Below are positions 20,696 to 30,300 of a stretch of DNA of 64,000 nucleotides, in pieces. A model generated the notes under the pieces. It did not search any database, was not told where the DNA came from, and worked only from the letters and a program-made list of their open reading frames with translations. The stretch is from Prevotella disiens JCM 6334 = ATCC 29426 (GTDB lineage Bacteria > Bacteroidota > Bacteroidia > Bacteroidales > Bacteroidaceae). The stretch's first letter is position 1. Each line of letters opens with the position of its first letter. The stretch lies in NCBI RefSeq assembly GCF_000613345.1, contig NZ_BAIS01000004.1, positions 1 through 64,000 on the forward strand. The letters are read 5' to 3'. The position numbers and the translations under genes are program-made.

Positions 20696-23013
20696 TGGAG
20701 CGGTCAGGAAATTTCTATAAGGCAATACGGTTGGGATATATACTTATCTCCATTCTTATCGGATGTATGGCATATAATAGCCTCTATGAATGGCAGGAGA
20801 TAGAAGCATTAGAACTTGGCAATAAAAAAATAGACGAGCTCCGAAAAGAAATAAACAATATCAATATTCAAATGATAAAATTTTCTCTATTGGGTGAAAC
20901 AATACTGGAATGGAACGATAAAGATATCGAGCATTACCATGCACGGCGTATGGCAATGGACAGTATGCTCTGCCGTTTCAAGGCCACCTATCCAGCAGAG
21001 CGCATCGATAGTGTGCGCAGTCTTTTAGAGGATAAGGAACGACAGATGTTCCAGATAGTCCGGTTAATGGATGAACAACAATCTATTAACAAGAAGATAG
21101 CCAATCAAATTCCGGTTATTGTACAGAAAAGTGTGCAGGAACAGTCCAAAAAGCCAAAACGAAAAGGTTTCTTAGGCATATTCGGCAAAAAAAAGGAAGT
21201 AACTCCAGCAGTATCAACCACTATCCTTCATTCGGTCAATAGAAACGTAATCAGCGAACAGAAAGTGCAGGATCGCCAATTGTCGGAACAAGCCGACAGC
21301 CTTGCAGCTCGTAATGCAGAACTTAACAGACAACTGCAAGAATTGATTTGCCAAATAGAAGAAAAGGTACAAACCGAACTGCAAAGCCGGGAAAACGAAA
21401 TAGTTGCCATGCGTGAAAAGTCATTTATGCAAGTAGGCGGTTTAATGGGATTCGTTCTTCTATTGTTGTTAATTTCCTACATCATCATACATCGTGATGC
21501 AAAAAGCATTAAACAATACAAGCACAAGACAACTGATTTGATAAGGCAACTGGAACAATCCGTACAACGGAACGAGGCACTGATAACGTCAAGGAAGAAG
21601 GCGGTACATACTATCACCCATGAACTGCGCACACCGCTGACAGCAATAACAGGCTATGCCGGACTGATACGGAAAGAACAGTGTGAGGATAAGTCCGGGC
21701 AGTATATCCAAAACATACTGCAATCCTCCGACCGTATGCGGGATATGCTTAACACTTTGCTTGACTTCTTCCGCCTGGACAACGGCAAGGAACAGCCCCG
21801 TCTGTCACCCTGCCGGATTTCAGCAATCACGCACACACTTGAAACGGAGTTCATGCCTGTTGCCGTGAACAAAGGGCTGTCCTTGTCCGTGAAGACTGGA
21901 CACGATGCCATTGTATTGACCGACAAAGAGCGAATAATACAAATCGGGAATAACCTGCTGTCAAACGCTGTCAAGTTCACAGAAGAAGGCGGTGTTTCTT
22001 TGATTACTGAATATGATAATGGAGTTCTGACACTGGTCGTTGAAGATACAGGTACAGGCATGACAGAAGAGGAACAGAAACAAGCGTTCGGTGCGTTTGA
22101 ACGTCTATCAAATGCCGCCGCAAAGGAGGGTTTCGGGCTTGGGCTTGCCATAATGCGTAATATTGTGTCGATGCTTGGCGGAACAATCCGTTTAGACAGC
22201 AAGAAAGGGAAAGGCAGTCGTTTCACAGTTGAAATTTCTATGCAGGAAGCTGAAGAACAGCTTGGATATACAAGCAATACACCTGTTTATCATAACAATA
22301 AATTCCATGATGTTGTCGCCATTGACAATGATGAGGTATTACTTCTGATGCTGAAAGAGATGTATTCCCAAGAAGGAATACACTGCGACACTTGCACCGA
22401 TGCTGCGGCACTGATGGAAATGATACGCCAGAAAGAATACAGCCTGTTGCTGACAGACTTGAATATGCCCGATATAAACGGTTTCGAATTGCTGGAACTG
22501 TTGCGTTCGTCCAACGTGGGCAATTCACCAACAATCCCGGTGGTTGTGGCAACCGCTTCGGGCAGTTGTAACAAAGGGGAACTATTGGCAAAAGGCTTTG
22601 CCGGATGCCTGTTCAAACCGTTCTCCATATCGGAACTGATGGAGGTTTCCGACAGGTGTGCCATAAAAGCGACACCGGACGGGAAACCGGACTTTTCCGC
22701 CTTATTGTCCTATGGCAATGAAGCCGTCATGCTGGAAAAGTTGATAACTGAAACAGAAAAGGAAATGCAGGCGGTACGGGATGCAGCAAAAGAAAAAGAC
22801 CTGCAAAAGCTGGATTCCCTGATCCACCACCTGCGCAGTTCGTGGGAGGTGCTCCGTGCCGACCAACCGCTGAATGTACTTTACGGATTGCTTCGTGGCG
22901 ATGCTCTCCCGGATGGTGAAGCGTTAAGCCATGCCGTGACTGCCGTGCTGGATAAGGGAGTGGAAATAATACGGTTGGCAGAAGAGGAAAGGAGAAAATA
23001 CGAAGATGAATAA
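20695..23013 (+). CDS. rteA: hybrid sensor histidine kinase RteA
   Basis: 772 residues. An N-terminal membrane anchor (about 12-26), a long charged periplasmic or coiled-coil region, and a second membrane segment (about 248-268, GGLMGFVLLLLLISYIII) precede the kinase. H309 in ITHELRTPL is the phosphorylation site; ATP-binding boxes are NNLLSNAVKF, VEDTGTGM and GFGLGLAIM. A receiver domain follows with D588 (LLLTDLNMPD) and FKPFSISEL. The C-terminal region contains an HPt-like histidine (LIHHLRSSWEVL), making a complete phosphorelay. It is co-transcribed with tetQ, so tetracycline raises its level, and is paired with RteB. Confidence 0.95.
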   Translation: MERSGNFYKAIRLGYILISILIGCMAYNSLYEWQEIEALELGNKKIDELRKEINNINIQMIKFSLLGETILEWNDKDIEHYHARRMAMDSMLCRFKATYPAERIDSVRSLLEDKERQMFQIVRLMDEQQSINKKIANQIPVIVQKSVQEQSKKPKRKGFLGIFGKKKEVTPAVSTTILHSVNRNVISEQKVQDRQLSEQADSLAARNAELNRQLQELICQIEEKVQTELQSRENEIVAMREKSFMQVGGLMGFVLLLLLISYIIIHRDAKSIKQYKHKTTDLIRQLEQSVQRNEALITSRKKAVHTITHELRTPLTAITGYAGLIRKEQCEDKSGQYIQNILQSSDRMRDMLNTLLDFFRLDNGKEQPRLSPCRISAITHTLETEFMPVAVNKGLSLSVKTGHDAIVLTDKERIIQIGNNLLSNAVKFTEEGGVSLITEYDNGVLTLVVEDTGTGMTEEEQKQAFGAFERLSNAAAKEGFGLGLAIMRNIVSMLGGTIRLDSKKGKGSRFTVEISMQEAEEQLGYTSNTPVYHNNKFHDVVAIDNDEVLLLMLKEMYSQEGIHCDTCTDAAALMEMIRQKEYSLLLTDLNMPDINGFELLELLRSSNVGNSPTIPVVVATASGSCNKGELLAKGFAGCLFKPFSISELMEVSDRCAIKATPDGKPDFSALLSYGNEAVMLEKLITETEKEMQAVRDAAKEKDLQKLDSLIHHLRSSWEVLRADQPLNVLYGLLRGDALPDGEALSHAVTAVLDKGVEIIRLAEEERRKYEDE

Positions 23014-24328
23014 GACAAAAATAATTGTGGTGGAAGACAACATCGTGTATTGCGAATATGTCTGCAATATGCTGTCACGGGAGGGCTACCGCAATATGAA
23101 GGCTTACCACCTCTCAACCGCGAAGAAACATCTGCAACAGGCAACAGATAATGATATCGTGGTTGCCGACCTGCGTCTGCCTGACGGCAGTGGCATAGAC
23201 CTTTTGTGCTGGATGCGAAAGGAGGGAAAGATGCAGCCCTTCATCATTATGACCGACTACGCCGAAGTTAATACCGCCGTGGAAAGCATGAAACTCGGCT
23301 CGATAGACTATATTCCCAAACAGCTTGTGGAGGATAAACTTGTCCCCCTGATCCGTTCCATACTGAAAGAACGTCAGGCAGGACAACGCCGTATGCCTAT
23401 ATTCGCCCGTGAAGGTTCCGCCTTTCAGAAAATCATGCACCGCATAAGGCTGGTAGCCGCCACCGATATGAGCGTGATGATATTTGGTGAGAACGGCACG
23501 GGCAAGGAGCATATTGCCCACCTGTTGCATGACAAGAGCAAACGTGCAGGCAAGCCATTTGTGGCGGTGGACTGCGGTTCACTCTCCAAAGAGCTTGCAC
23601 CGTCGGCTTTCTTCGGACACGTCAAAGGTGCATTTACAGGTGCGGACAATGCCAAGAAAGGATATTTCCATGAGGCGGAAGGCGGCACGTTGTTTCTGGA
23701 CGAGGTAGGAAACCTCGCGTTGGAAACCCAACAGATGTTGCTCCGTGCCATACAGGAGAGGCGGTATCGCCCGGTCGGAGACAAGGCAGACCGGAATTTC
23801 AATGTCCGCATCATCGCTGCTACCAATGAAGATTTGGAGGTATCGGTGAATGAAAAGCGTTTTCGGCAGGATCTTCTGTACCGCCTGCACGACTTCGGGA
23901 TAACCGTTCCTCCGTTGCGTGACTGTCAAGAAGACATTATGCCGCTGGCAGAGTTCTTCCGTGATATGGCAAACAGAGAGCTGGAGTGTAGCGTGAGCGG
24001 GTTCAGTTCCGAAGCACGTAAAGCGTTGCTGACACACGCATGGCCGGGCAACGTGCGGGAACTTCGGCAGAAAGTTATGGGTGCTGTATTGCAGGCGCAG
24101 GAAGGTGTTGTCATGAAAGAGCATCTGGAACTTGCCGTGACGAAACCGACCTCTACTGTCAGCTTCGCCTTGCGCAATGACGCGGAGGATAAGGAGCGGA
24201 TATTGCGTGCGTTGAAACAGGCAAACGGCAACCGGAGTGTCGCCGCAGAACTGCTCGGCATAGGCAGGACAACACTATACAGCAAACTTGAAGAGTATGG
24301 ACTTAAATATAAATTCAAGCAATCATAG
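23006..24328 (+). CDS. rteB: NtrC-type response regulator RteB
   Basis: 440 residues, overlapping rteA by 8 bp. The receiver domain has D55 (VVADLRLPDG). The central AAA+ sigma-54 activator domain has Walker A GENGTGKEH, the sigma-54 contact loop GAFTGAD, Walker B GTLFLDEVGN and an arginine-rich sensor region. A Fis-type HTH ends the protein (NGNRSVAAELLGIGRTTLYSKL). In CTnDOT RteB activates rteC transcription. Confidence 0.95.
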   Translation: MNKTKIIVVEDNIVYCEYVCNMLSREGYRNMKAYHLSTAKKHLQQATDNDIVVADLRLPDGSGIDLLCWMRKEGKMQPFIIMTDYAEVNTAVESMKLGSIDYIPKQLVEDKLVPLIRSILKERQAGQRRMPIFAREGSAFQKIMHRIRLVAATDMSVMIFGENGTGKEHIAHLLHDKSKRAGKPFVAVDCGSLSKELAPSAFFGHVKGAFTGADNAKKGYFHEAEGGTLFLDEVGNLALETQQMLLRAIQERRYRPVGDKADRNFNVRIIAATNEDLEVSVNEKRFRQDLLYRLHDFGITVPPLRDCQEDIMPLAEFFRDMANRELECSVSGFSSEARKALLTHAWPGNVRELRQKVMGAVLQAQEGVVMKEHLELAVTKPTSTVSFALRNDAEDKERILRALKQANGNRSVAAELLGIGRTTLYSKLEEYGLKYKFKQS

Positions 24329-24350
24329 CCCGTAATTCACTGAATTTGGC

Positions 24351-24358
24351 TATCTTTG
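24351..24358 (+). promoter_or_regulatory. -7 promoter box after rteB
   Basis: TATCTTTG fits TAnnTTTG and lies 22 bp past the rteB stop. There is no TTTG at the standard -33 distance. It would start the structured RNA at about 24366. Confidence 0.5.
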
Positions 24359-24365
24359 CATAACA

Positions 24366-24580
24366 TTTGAGAAAAACGGCGATTGGCAGGAGCTTTTCGC
24401 CGCCAACATATAGGATAAGACCGCAAGGCGTTTCAAGCGAAAATCTGGTAAATTGGAACTACGGAGACGATTGCGTGATGCTTATGCTATGCTTACGCAT
24501 AGCGTGCATTCACGTACTCTCCGTAAAGGCTTTACCAGAGCCATCGCTTGAAGGTAGTGTGAATTGCACGCTACTTTTTT
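24366..24580 (+). ncRNA. candidate structured RNA or attenuator upstream of the RibD-like gene
   Basis: About 215 nt between a -7 box and an intrinsic terminator. Stem 1 pairs CGGCGA 24377-24382 with TCGCCG 24397-24402. A ladder of five helices then pairs 24432-24439 with 24545-24552 (TTCAAGCG/CGCTTGAA), 24445-24452 with 24531-24538 (CTGGTAAA/TTTACCAG), 24460-24467 with 24518-24525 (TACGGAGA/TCTCCGTA), 24474-24481 with 24506-24514 (one bulge), and 24484-24492 with 24497-24505, closing a TTAC loop. Terminator TAGTGTG...CACGCTA plus T6 at 24555-24580. No ORF fits. It matches no riboswitch I know. It could be a free sRNA or a terminator-controlled leader. Confidence 0.65.
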
Positions 24581-24607
24581 ACCCTTGCCTAACGAAAGGA
24601 AACGATT

Positions 24608-25030
24608 ATGGGTAAAGTTCAGATTCTCGCCGTACTGACGATGGACGGATGTCTTTCTTCAGAGTTATATGATAAAGCACATCAGGATTTGTGCCTTGAC
24701 CGTTGCGGTCTTGATGAAATCAGGAAGAAAGCCTTTTACCGTGTGACACCGGACTATTCCATTTCAATGCTGCACGAATGGAGAAAAGACTGCACAAACA
24801 TCCGTTACCTCGCGGAAGCCACACCGGACACGGCAGACTATATAAACGGACTGCTGCGGATGCACGCTGTGGATGAAATCATACTATACACCGTTCCTTT
24901 CATATCCGGAAGCGGACGACATTTTTTTAAGTCGGCTCTGCCAGAGCAACACTGGACGCTTTCCTCTTTGAAAAGCTATCCCAACGGTGTATGTCGCATT
25001 ATCTATATCCTTGATAAAAAAGCAAGATAG
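24608..25030 (+). CDS. RibD C-terminal / dihydrofolate reductase-like protein
   Basis: 140 residues, start ATG 24608 after an A-rich leader. The opening ILAVLTMDGCLSS resembles the beta-1/P-loop start of the RibD-C/DHFR fold; later, LRMHAVDEIILYTVPFISGSGRHFF matches the D-E-x-x-x-x-x-P-x-x-x-G-G/S-G segment of the family, which binds NADPH. It sits between rteB and rteC in the ICE regulatory region, separated from rteB by the structured RNA. Substrate unknown. A reductase on a tetracycline-resistance ICE could be an accessory drug-resistance or metabolic gene, but nothing here proves it. Confidence 0.7.
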   Translation: MGKVQILAVLTMDGCLSSELYDKAHQDLCLDRCGLDEIRKKAFYRVTPDYSISMLHEWRKDCTNIRYLAEATPDTADYINGLLRMHAVDEIILYTVPFISGSGRHFFKSALPEQHWTLSSLKSYPNGVCRIIYILDKKAR

Positions 25031-25268
25031 CCAAAATGTGCGGCAAGCATACATTTCTATTTTCAGGAATAGAATAAATGTTCCGATTACAAACAATTTA
25101 AGTCGGAGATAATTTGTCCTTGTGAAAAAATACTGAATTTTATACCTCTGAAATCCAGCACTTTGTAAAATTGAGTGTTGGATTTTTTATTTTCTGCCGC
25201 GTTTTTTGCCAATTATATTCATGTGCGCACGCAGAAAACAAAGTGTAATTTTCAAAATTGACAGAACC

Positions 25269-25874
25269 ATGAATTATTTCTTGCTGGCGGAAACCGACTT
25301 TTTCCGCCTGATAAACGAAGCCGGCGACTGCAATATGGAAACGGCATACACGGCTTTCGCCACCCAAGTGATCGAACTGTGCAACGGCGGCATGGACATG
25401 AACCTTACCGTCATCGCGCTTGCCTACATCGAAATCGAGTTGCAGCACCATCCCGTACGTAATCTGTCAGAAGAAAAAAGAGAGATTGCCGCCTACGTCA
25501 GCAAGGCTCTGTCTTTCGTAAGAAAGATGCAGAAATTCCTTGCCACGCCCCAAGTGCCACCACTAATATCCGCCAACAACGCAACAGAAACCACCGCCAG
25601 CCTTCTTCAATGGACGGGCAATGCCATCGACCTCGTGGAACTTATCTACGGCATAGACGTGATGGGCTGCATCAACAACGGCAATATGCCGCTCAAACAG
25701 CTCGCCCCACTTCTCTATAAGATATTCGGGGTTGATTCTAAAGACTGCTACCGCTTCTACACTGATATCAAACGCCGGAAGAACGAAAGCCGCACCTATT
25801 TCATTGACAGGATGCAGGAAAAACTGAACGAGAGAATGTTGCGTGATGAGGAGTTGGAGCGGATGAGAAAATAA
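25269..25874 (+). CDS. rteC: RteC, activator of the excision operon
   Basis: 201 residues from ATG 25269 (MNYFLLAETDFFRLINEAGD). It is an all-helical protein with a C-terminal region (LLQWTGNAIDLVELIYGIDVMGCINNG ... KDCYRFYTDIKRRKNESRTYF) typical of RteC. In CTnDOT its expression depends on RteB and it activates the xis2c-exc promoter through an inverted repeat, linking tetracycline to excision. A 238-bp gap separates it from the RibD-like gene, and a terminator follows. The RteR small RNA of CTnDOT is encoded just downstream of rteC; the equivalent stretch (25875-25960) shows only the terminator hairpin. Confidence 0.93.
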   Translation: MNYFLLAETDFFRLINEAGDCNMETAYTAFATQVIELCNGGMDMNLTVIALAYIEIELQHHPVRNLSEEKREIAAYVSKALSFVRKMQKFLATPQVPPLISANNATETTASLLQWTGNAIDLVELIYGIDVMGCINNGNMPLKQLAPLLYKIFGVDSKDCYRFYTDIKRRKNESRTYFIDRMQEKLNERMLRDEELERMRK

Positions 25875-25895
25875 AAAATATCCATTACATATGAG

Positions 25896-25925
25896 AAGAC
25901 AGGAATACTCGTATCCTGTCTTTTT
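25896..25925 (+). terminator. intrinsic terminator after rteC
   Basis: AAGACAGGAATAC pairs with GTATCCTGTCTT (one bulged A) around a 2-nt loop, followed by TTTTTATTTT. The 250 bp from here to 26174 are AT-rich and hold only the -7 box at 26149. Confidence 0.85.
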
Positions 25926-26148
25926 ATTTTCATTTAATTATATATTAATTAGCACAATATATGTGAGTTTTTCATTCCTATAAGGACAAATTTCAGAAAC
26001 GTATGTCTGGTAAATTATTGAGTCATCATAGTATGAACATATATCATTACTAAAAACAATGAAACAACTTCCATAAGATTGTGGTTGTAAAAATCGCCAT
26101 TTAATAGCCCGTTTTTTTTGTAAAATTCGCCAATTAAAAAAATATGAT

Positions 26149-26156
26149 TATCTTTG
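26149..26156 (+). promoter_or_regulatory. -7 box for the ATPase/KAP pair
   Basis: TATCTTTG, 18 bp before the ATG at 26175, with TTCG at the -33 distance (26126-26129), one mismatch from TTTG. A short leader is implied. Confidence 0.55.
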
Positions 26157-26174
26157 CATTATATTTTATAAGGT

Positions 26175-27305
26175 ATGGAAACAGTAAATAGAATACTTCA
26201 AGAGAAGATTACAGCACGAATCGCGCCCAATAAAGCAGTACTGATTTTTGGTGCTCGCCGTGTTGGTAAAACGGTAATGATGCGTAAAATTGTGGACAAC
26301 TATTCAGGTAGGACGATGATGCTCAACGGCGAAGACTACGACACATTAGCACTATTGGAGAATCGCTCAATAGCCAATTATCGGCATTTATTGGATGGTA
26401 TTGATTTGCTGGCTATTGATGAGGCACAGAACATACCACAAATCGGTAGTATTCTGAAGTTGATAGTTGATGAAATACCGGGAATAAGTGTCTTGGCAAG
26501 TGGTTCTTCGTCATTCGATTTGCTGAATAAGACTGGTGAACCGTTGGTCGGCCGCAGTACGCAATTTCTCCTTACACCATTCTCGCAACGGGAAATCGCA
26601 CAGACGGAAACGGCACTTGAAACCCGCCAGAACCTCGAAGCGCGCTTGATTTACGGTTCCTATCCCGAAGTAGTAATGATGGAGAACTATGAACGTAAAA
26701 CAGACTACCTACGTGATATTGTCGGTGCATACCTGCTTAAAGATATCTTAGCAATTGACGGCTTAAAAAATTCGAGCAAGATGCGCGATCTACTGCGATT
26801 GATAGCTTTTCAGTTGGGCAGCGAAGTTTCTTACGAAGAGTTAGGTAAACAACTCGGCATGAGCAAGACGACCGTTGAAAAATACCTCGACCTATTGGAA
26901 AAGGTCTTCGTTATCTATCGTCTGGGGGCTTATTCGCGTAACCTACGCAAGGAGGTTACAAAAGCTGGCAAGTGGTACTTCTACGACAACGGCATTCGCA
27001 ATGCCATTATCGGGGCTTTCTCACCGCTGGCCATTCGGCAGGATGTCGGTGCGCTGTGGGAGAACTACATCATCGGAGAGCGGCGCAAAGCGAACTTCAA
27101 TGAGGGACTGCACAGGGAGTTCTATTTCTGGCGCACCTACGACAAACAGGAAATCGACCTGATTGAGGAGAGTGCCGACAGTCTTACCGCCTTGGAGTTC
27201 AAGTGGGGAAATAAAATGCCGGCCGCACCGAAAGCCTTCCAAGAAGCCTATCCCTATGCCGAGTTTCATGTGGTAAATCGGGAGAATTATTTGGAGTTCG
27301 TATAA
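26175..27305 (+). CDS. AAA ATPase with DUF4143 domain
   Basis: 376 residues. Walker A is FGARRVGKTVMM (about residues 26-37) and Walker B is LLAIDEAQNI. Sensor-type ASGSSSFDL follows. The C-terminal DUF4143 half carries an HTH-like segment (YEELGKQLGMSKTTVEKYLDLLEKVFVIYRL) and a PD-(D/E)XK-like end (EFYFWRTYDKQEIDLIEE, LTALEFKWG). The D-x(n)-E-x-K spacing (IDLIEE ... EFKW) suggests a nuclease fold, as in other DUF4143 proteins. It is 17 bp upstream of the KAP NTPase and under its own promoter. It is part of an AT-rich cargo segment absent from the core CTnDOT layout. Confidence 0.8.
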   Translation: METVNRILQEKITARIAPNKAVLIFGARRVGKTVMMRKIVDNYSGRTMMLNGEDYDTLALLENRSIANYRHLLDGIDLLAIDEAQNIPQIGSILKLIVDEIPGISVLASGSSSFDLLNKTGEPLVGRSTQFLLTPFSQREIAQTETALETRQNLEARLIYGSYPEVVMMENYERKTDYLRDIVGAYLLKDILAIDGLKNSSKMRDLLRLIAFQLGSEVSYEELGKQLGMSKTTVEKYLDLLEKVFVIYRLGAYSRNLRKEVTKAGKWYFYDNGIRNAIIGAFSPLAIRQDVGALWENYIIGERRKANFNEGLHREFYFWRTYDKQEIDLIEESADSLTALEFKWGNKMPAAPKAFQEAYPYAEFHVVNRENYLEFV

Positions 27306-27321
27306 TCAATAAATTACGTAT

Positions 27322-30300
27322 ATGGAAACAAAACTACAATCCAAACAGCAATATCCGCGGTTTATCCAAAATAAACCGTGTGGTATTGACAAATTCGATG
27401 GAGGTTCGCAAGAAAGGTTGGCAAAAACTATTGCTCGCCATTTTTGTCAGAATGATTCATTGGATGAGGAATGTACTTTACCTCGAATTATCGGCATCGA
27501 AGGTATTTGGGGATCTGGAAAATCCAACGTGGTTAAAATGTTGGAACGTGAATTATCAGACGACTATTACTTTTTTGAGTATGACGCATGGGGACATCAA
27601 GAGGACTTGCAACGCCGCTCTATATTGGAATTGCTTACAAGCAAACTTATTGATGATGGTATCCTATCTGGAAATGCAACAATAAAAGTCAAAGGTGGAG
27701 GTACGAAAACCGTATCATGGTCTGAAAAGCTGAAATATTTATTAGCCCGTAAAACGGAGACCGTAACCGAAAAATATCCCCTTATCAGTAATGGTATGGT
27801 TGCGGCATTTTTGGTTGCAGTTTTAACTCCGATATTTACATTTATTGCGTATGCAGTAAAACCTACACCCACAACATGGTGGTTTTCTTTATTGTCTATT
27901 ATCATAGCTGCACTGCCAGTTCTTATTGCATTGTGCGTTTGGAAATGGGCATATAGCAAAGATCATAAATATGGATGGAGTTATATGTTAGCTATTTATC
28001 AAGATAAAGTCGAAAAGGACGTTTGCTATGAGACTTTGAGCGAAGACGAACCAACGGTTTACGAGTTCAAAACATGGATGCAAGACATTTCTGATTTTAT
28101 CAAGGAAAAAGGACAACGTAAATTAGTCCTTGTTTTTGACAACATGGATCGTCTCCCCGCTGAAAAAGTAAAAGAATTATGGTCTTCTATCCATACGTTC
28201 TTCGCCGATAGCGGTTTTGAAAATGTTTGGGCTGTTATTCCTTTCGATGAAACACATTTAGCTTGTGCATTCGGAGATGAGACCGACGAACAAACGAAAC
28301 AACTGACCAAGTATTTTATCAATAAAACTTTCCCTATTGTTTATCGTGTCGCTCCTCCTGTTATTACCGACTATCGAAGTATATTCAACAAACTGTTTGT
28401 TGAAGCATTTGGAGAAACAGAAAATGAAGCGAAAGAAACTATAAATCGGATATTCAGATTGGTAAATCCTAATGCCAATGTTAGGGAAATTATATCATAT
28501 ATCAATGAGATGGTCGCTCTTAAACAAGAGTGGTGTAACGAAATTTTGATGATAAACATAGCATTGTTCTGTTTGAAGAAGACGGATATTCTGGCAAATC
28601 CAGTAGAACAAATATTGTCCGGCGACTATCTGAATGGCATTCAAACAATAATTAACAATGATCTGCAAACACAACGCGAAATTGCAGCTTTGGTATATGG
28701 TGTCGATGTTGAAGATGCTCGACAAATTCCATTGAAAAAATATATTGAAGGCTGCATCAACGGAGAAGAAGACCACGACATAAATCAATATGCAGAGACT
28801 AATAAACAATTTGACACTGTATTAGAAGAAGTTATACAATGTATGGACAATGCGCTTATCGATAAGATTATACATTGTTTGCATAAATTAACTCGAAAGA
28901 GCGATGTTATTCTGCGTGTATGGCAAAGAATAGCACAATTGAAATTAAAAGAATCCATAGAGAAGCAGGTGTTCCCTGTCGAATACCAAGAACTGCTGTT
29001 GCATTTAGACACGGAAAGCCAAAACCATGTGATTGCTCAATTATATAAGAAGATAGTTCGGTTCAATGACTTCAATGGCGGCGACTATTTCAAAACGTTA
29101 GATGCAATAGACAGGTTTATTGCGCAAAATAAGTTGGCGTGCGATTTTACGTCATTGATTGAAGCAAAAACAGTCAAGCCAAATACATTTATCGATTATA
29201 TTCAAGCTGCAAATGCAACAGATGCTGCCTATCGGGATAACGCGACAACTAAAGCATATAAATATTATCAAGTAGCAACAAATTCGGAGGCGCTCGATAA
29301 TTATTTGGCAAACTTACTACCCGATAATTTCGACCATGCAGATATTGTAAAAACGTTAAAAGATAATTCTACCTATACGTTTCCAACGCTTTTGCAAGCG
29401 ATCACGAATTGCATTGATGAACAGAATGTAAATAAAGATAATATAGGGGCTATATTTACAACCTATCGTTTATTGGCATCTGACGAAGAAAGACCTTTAC
29501 CTGTAACGTTAGATTCAACCTACATAAATCAGTTGCATTCTGAATTAGAAACTGATGGCCGAAACATTAAAGAGTCTGGATATTACGATTTAGTCGCCAT
29601 GCAATTGGCACATGGTCATTCCGTTTCCTTAATAGAGGGTGGAGATATAAAATATGTTGCAGAACTCATGGACTATTATGTGGATCATGGAGACTTATTA
29701 GTAAATAGTGTGGGATGGAATATACCGCTATTAAATGAAACACTACAATACATGGTAAATCATAAACTTGGCTATAAATTATTGCTCTCAGACATATTGC
29801 CCCAATTTGAAGATATTAAGAACAGAATAGGTGTAACGGATGAGGTATTTATCGAGCATTTAGCAGAGTGGAATACCGATTTGGATAAGTATATCACTAA
29901 GAACAATATTAAAGATGTAATTCCTGACGCATCTTTTTACGATTTGACCACTAAAATAAGCAATGTCCTGACCGATCATATCAATAAAATAGCGTTCGAA
30001 GCGTTGTCTGAAATAAGTGTTGATACATTATACGCCCAAAGAACAGCACATACATCATATTATTGGTTTGTCGCAATAAAACATTTACTGGCTAAAATCA
30101 AATCCTTGCCAGATAACTTGACTGAATTTGGCAAAAAGATTCTGATGGATATTGCTTCTGGAACTCAAAGTTTGAATCCTTTCCCTAATTGTTTCAAGAA
30201 TATAGTTGAAAGATTGGATAAACGAAAAATTAAATCGACAGTTACCGATATAAGAAATGATTTCTGCATCGGTAAAAAGACTATCAATGCAATAAAGTTT

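Noticed and set aside
24432-24552. The structured element as an integron attC site
   Set aside because: It lacks the RYYYAAC and GTTRRRY core boxes, and no integron integrase or cassette array is nearby.
24366-24580. An FMN riboswitch in front of the RibD-like gene
   Set aside because: None of the conserved RFN-element sequences is visible; helix layout is a linear ladder rather than a multi-branch junction.
25875-25960. A definite RteR small RNA gene after rteC
   Set aside because: Only a terminator hairpin is visible; no promoter or sequence feature I can tie to RteR.
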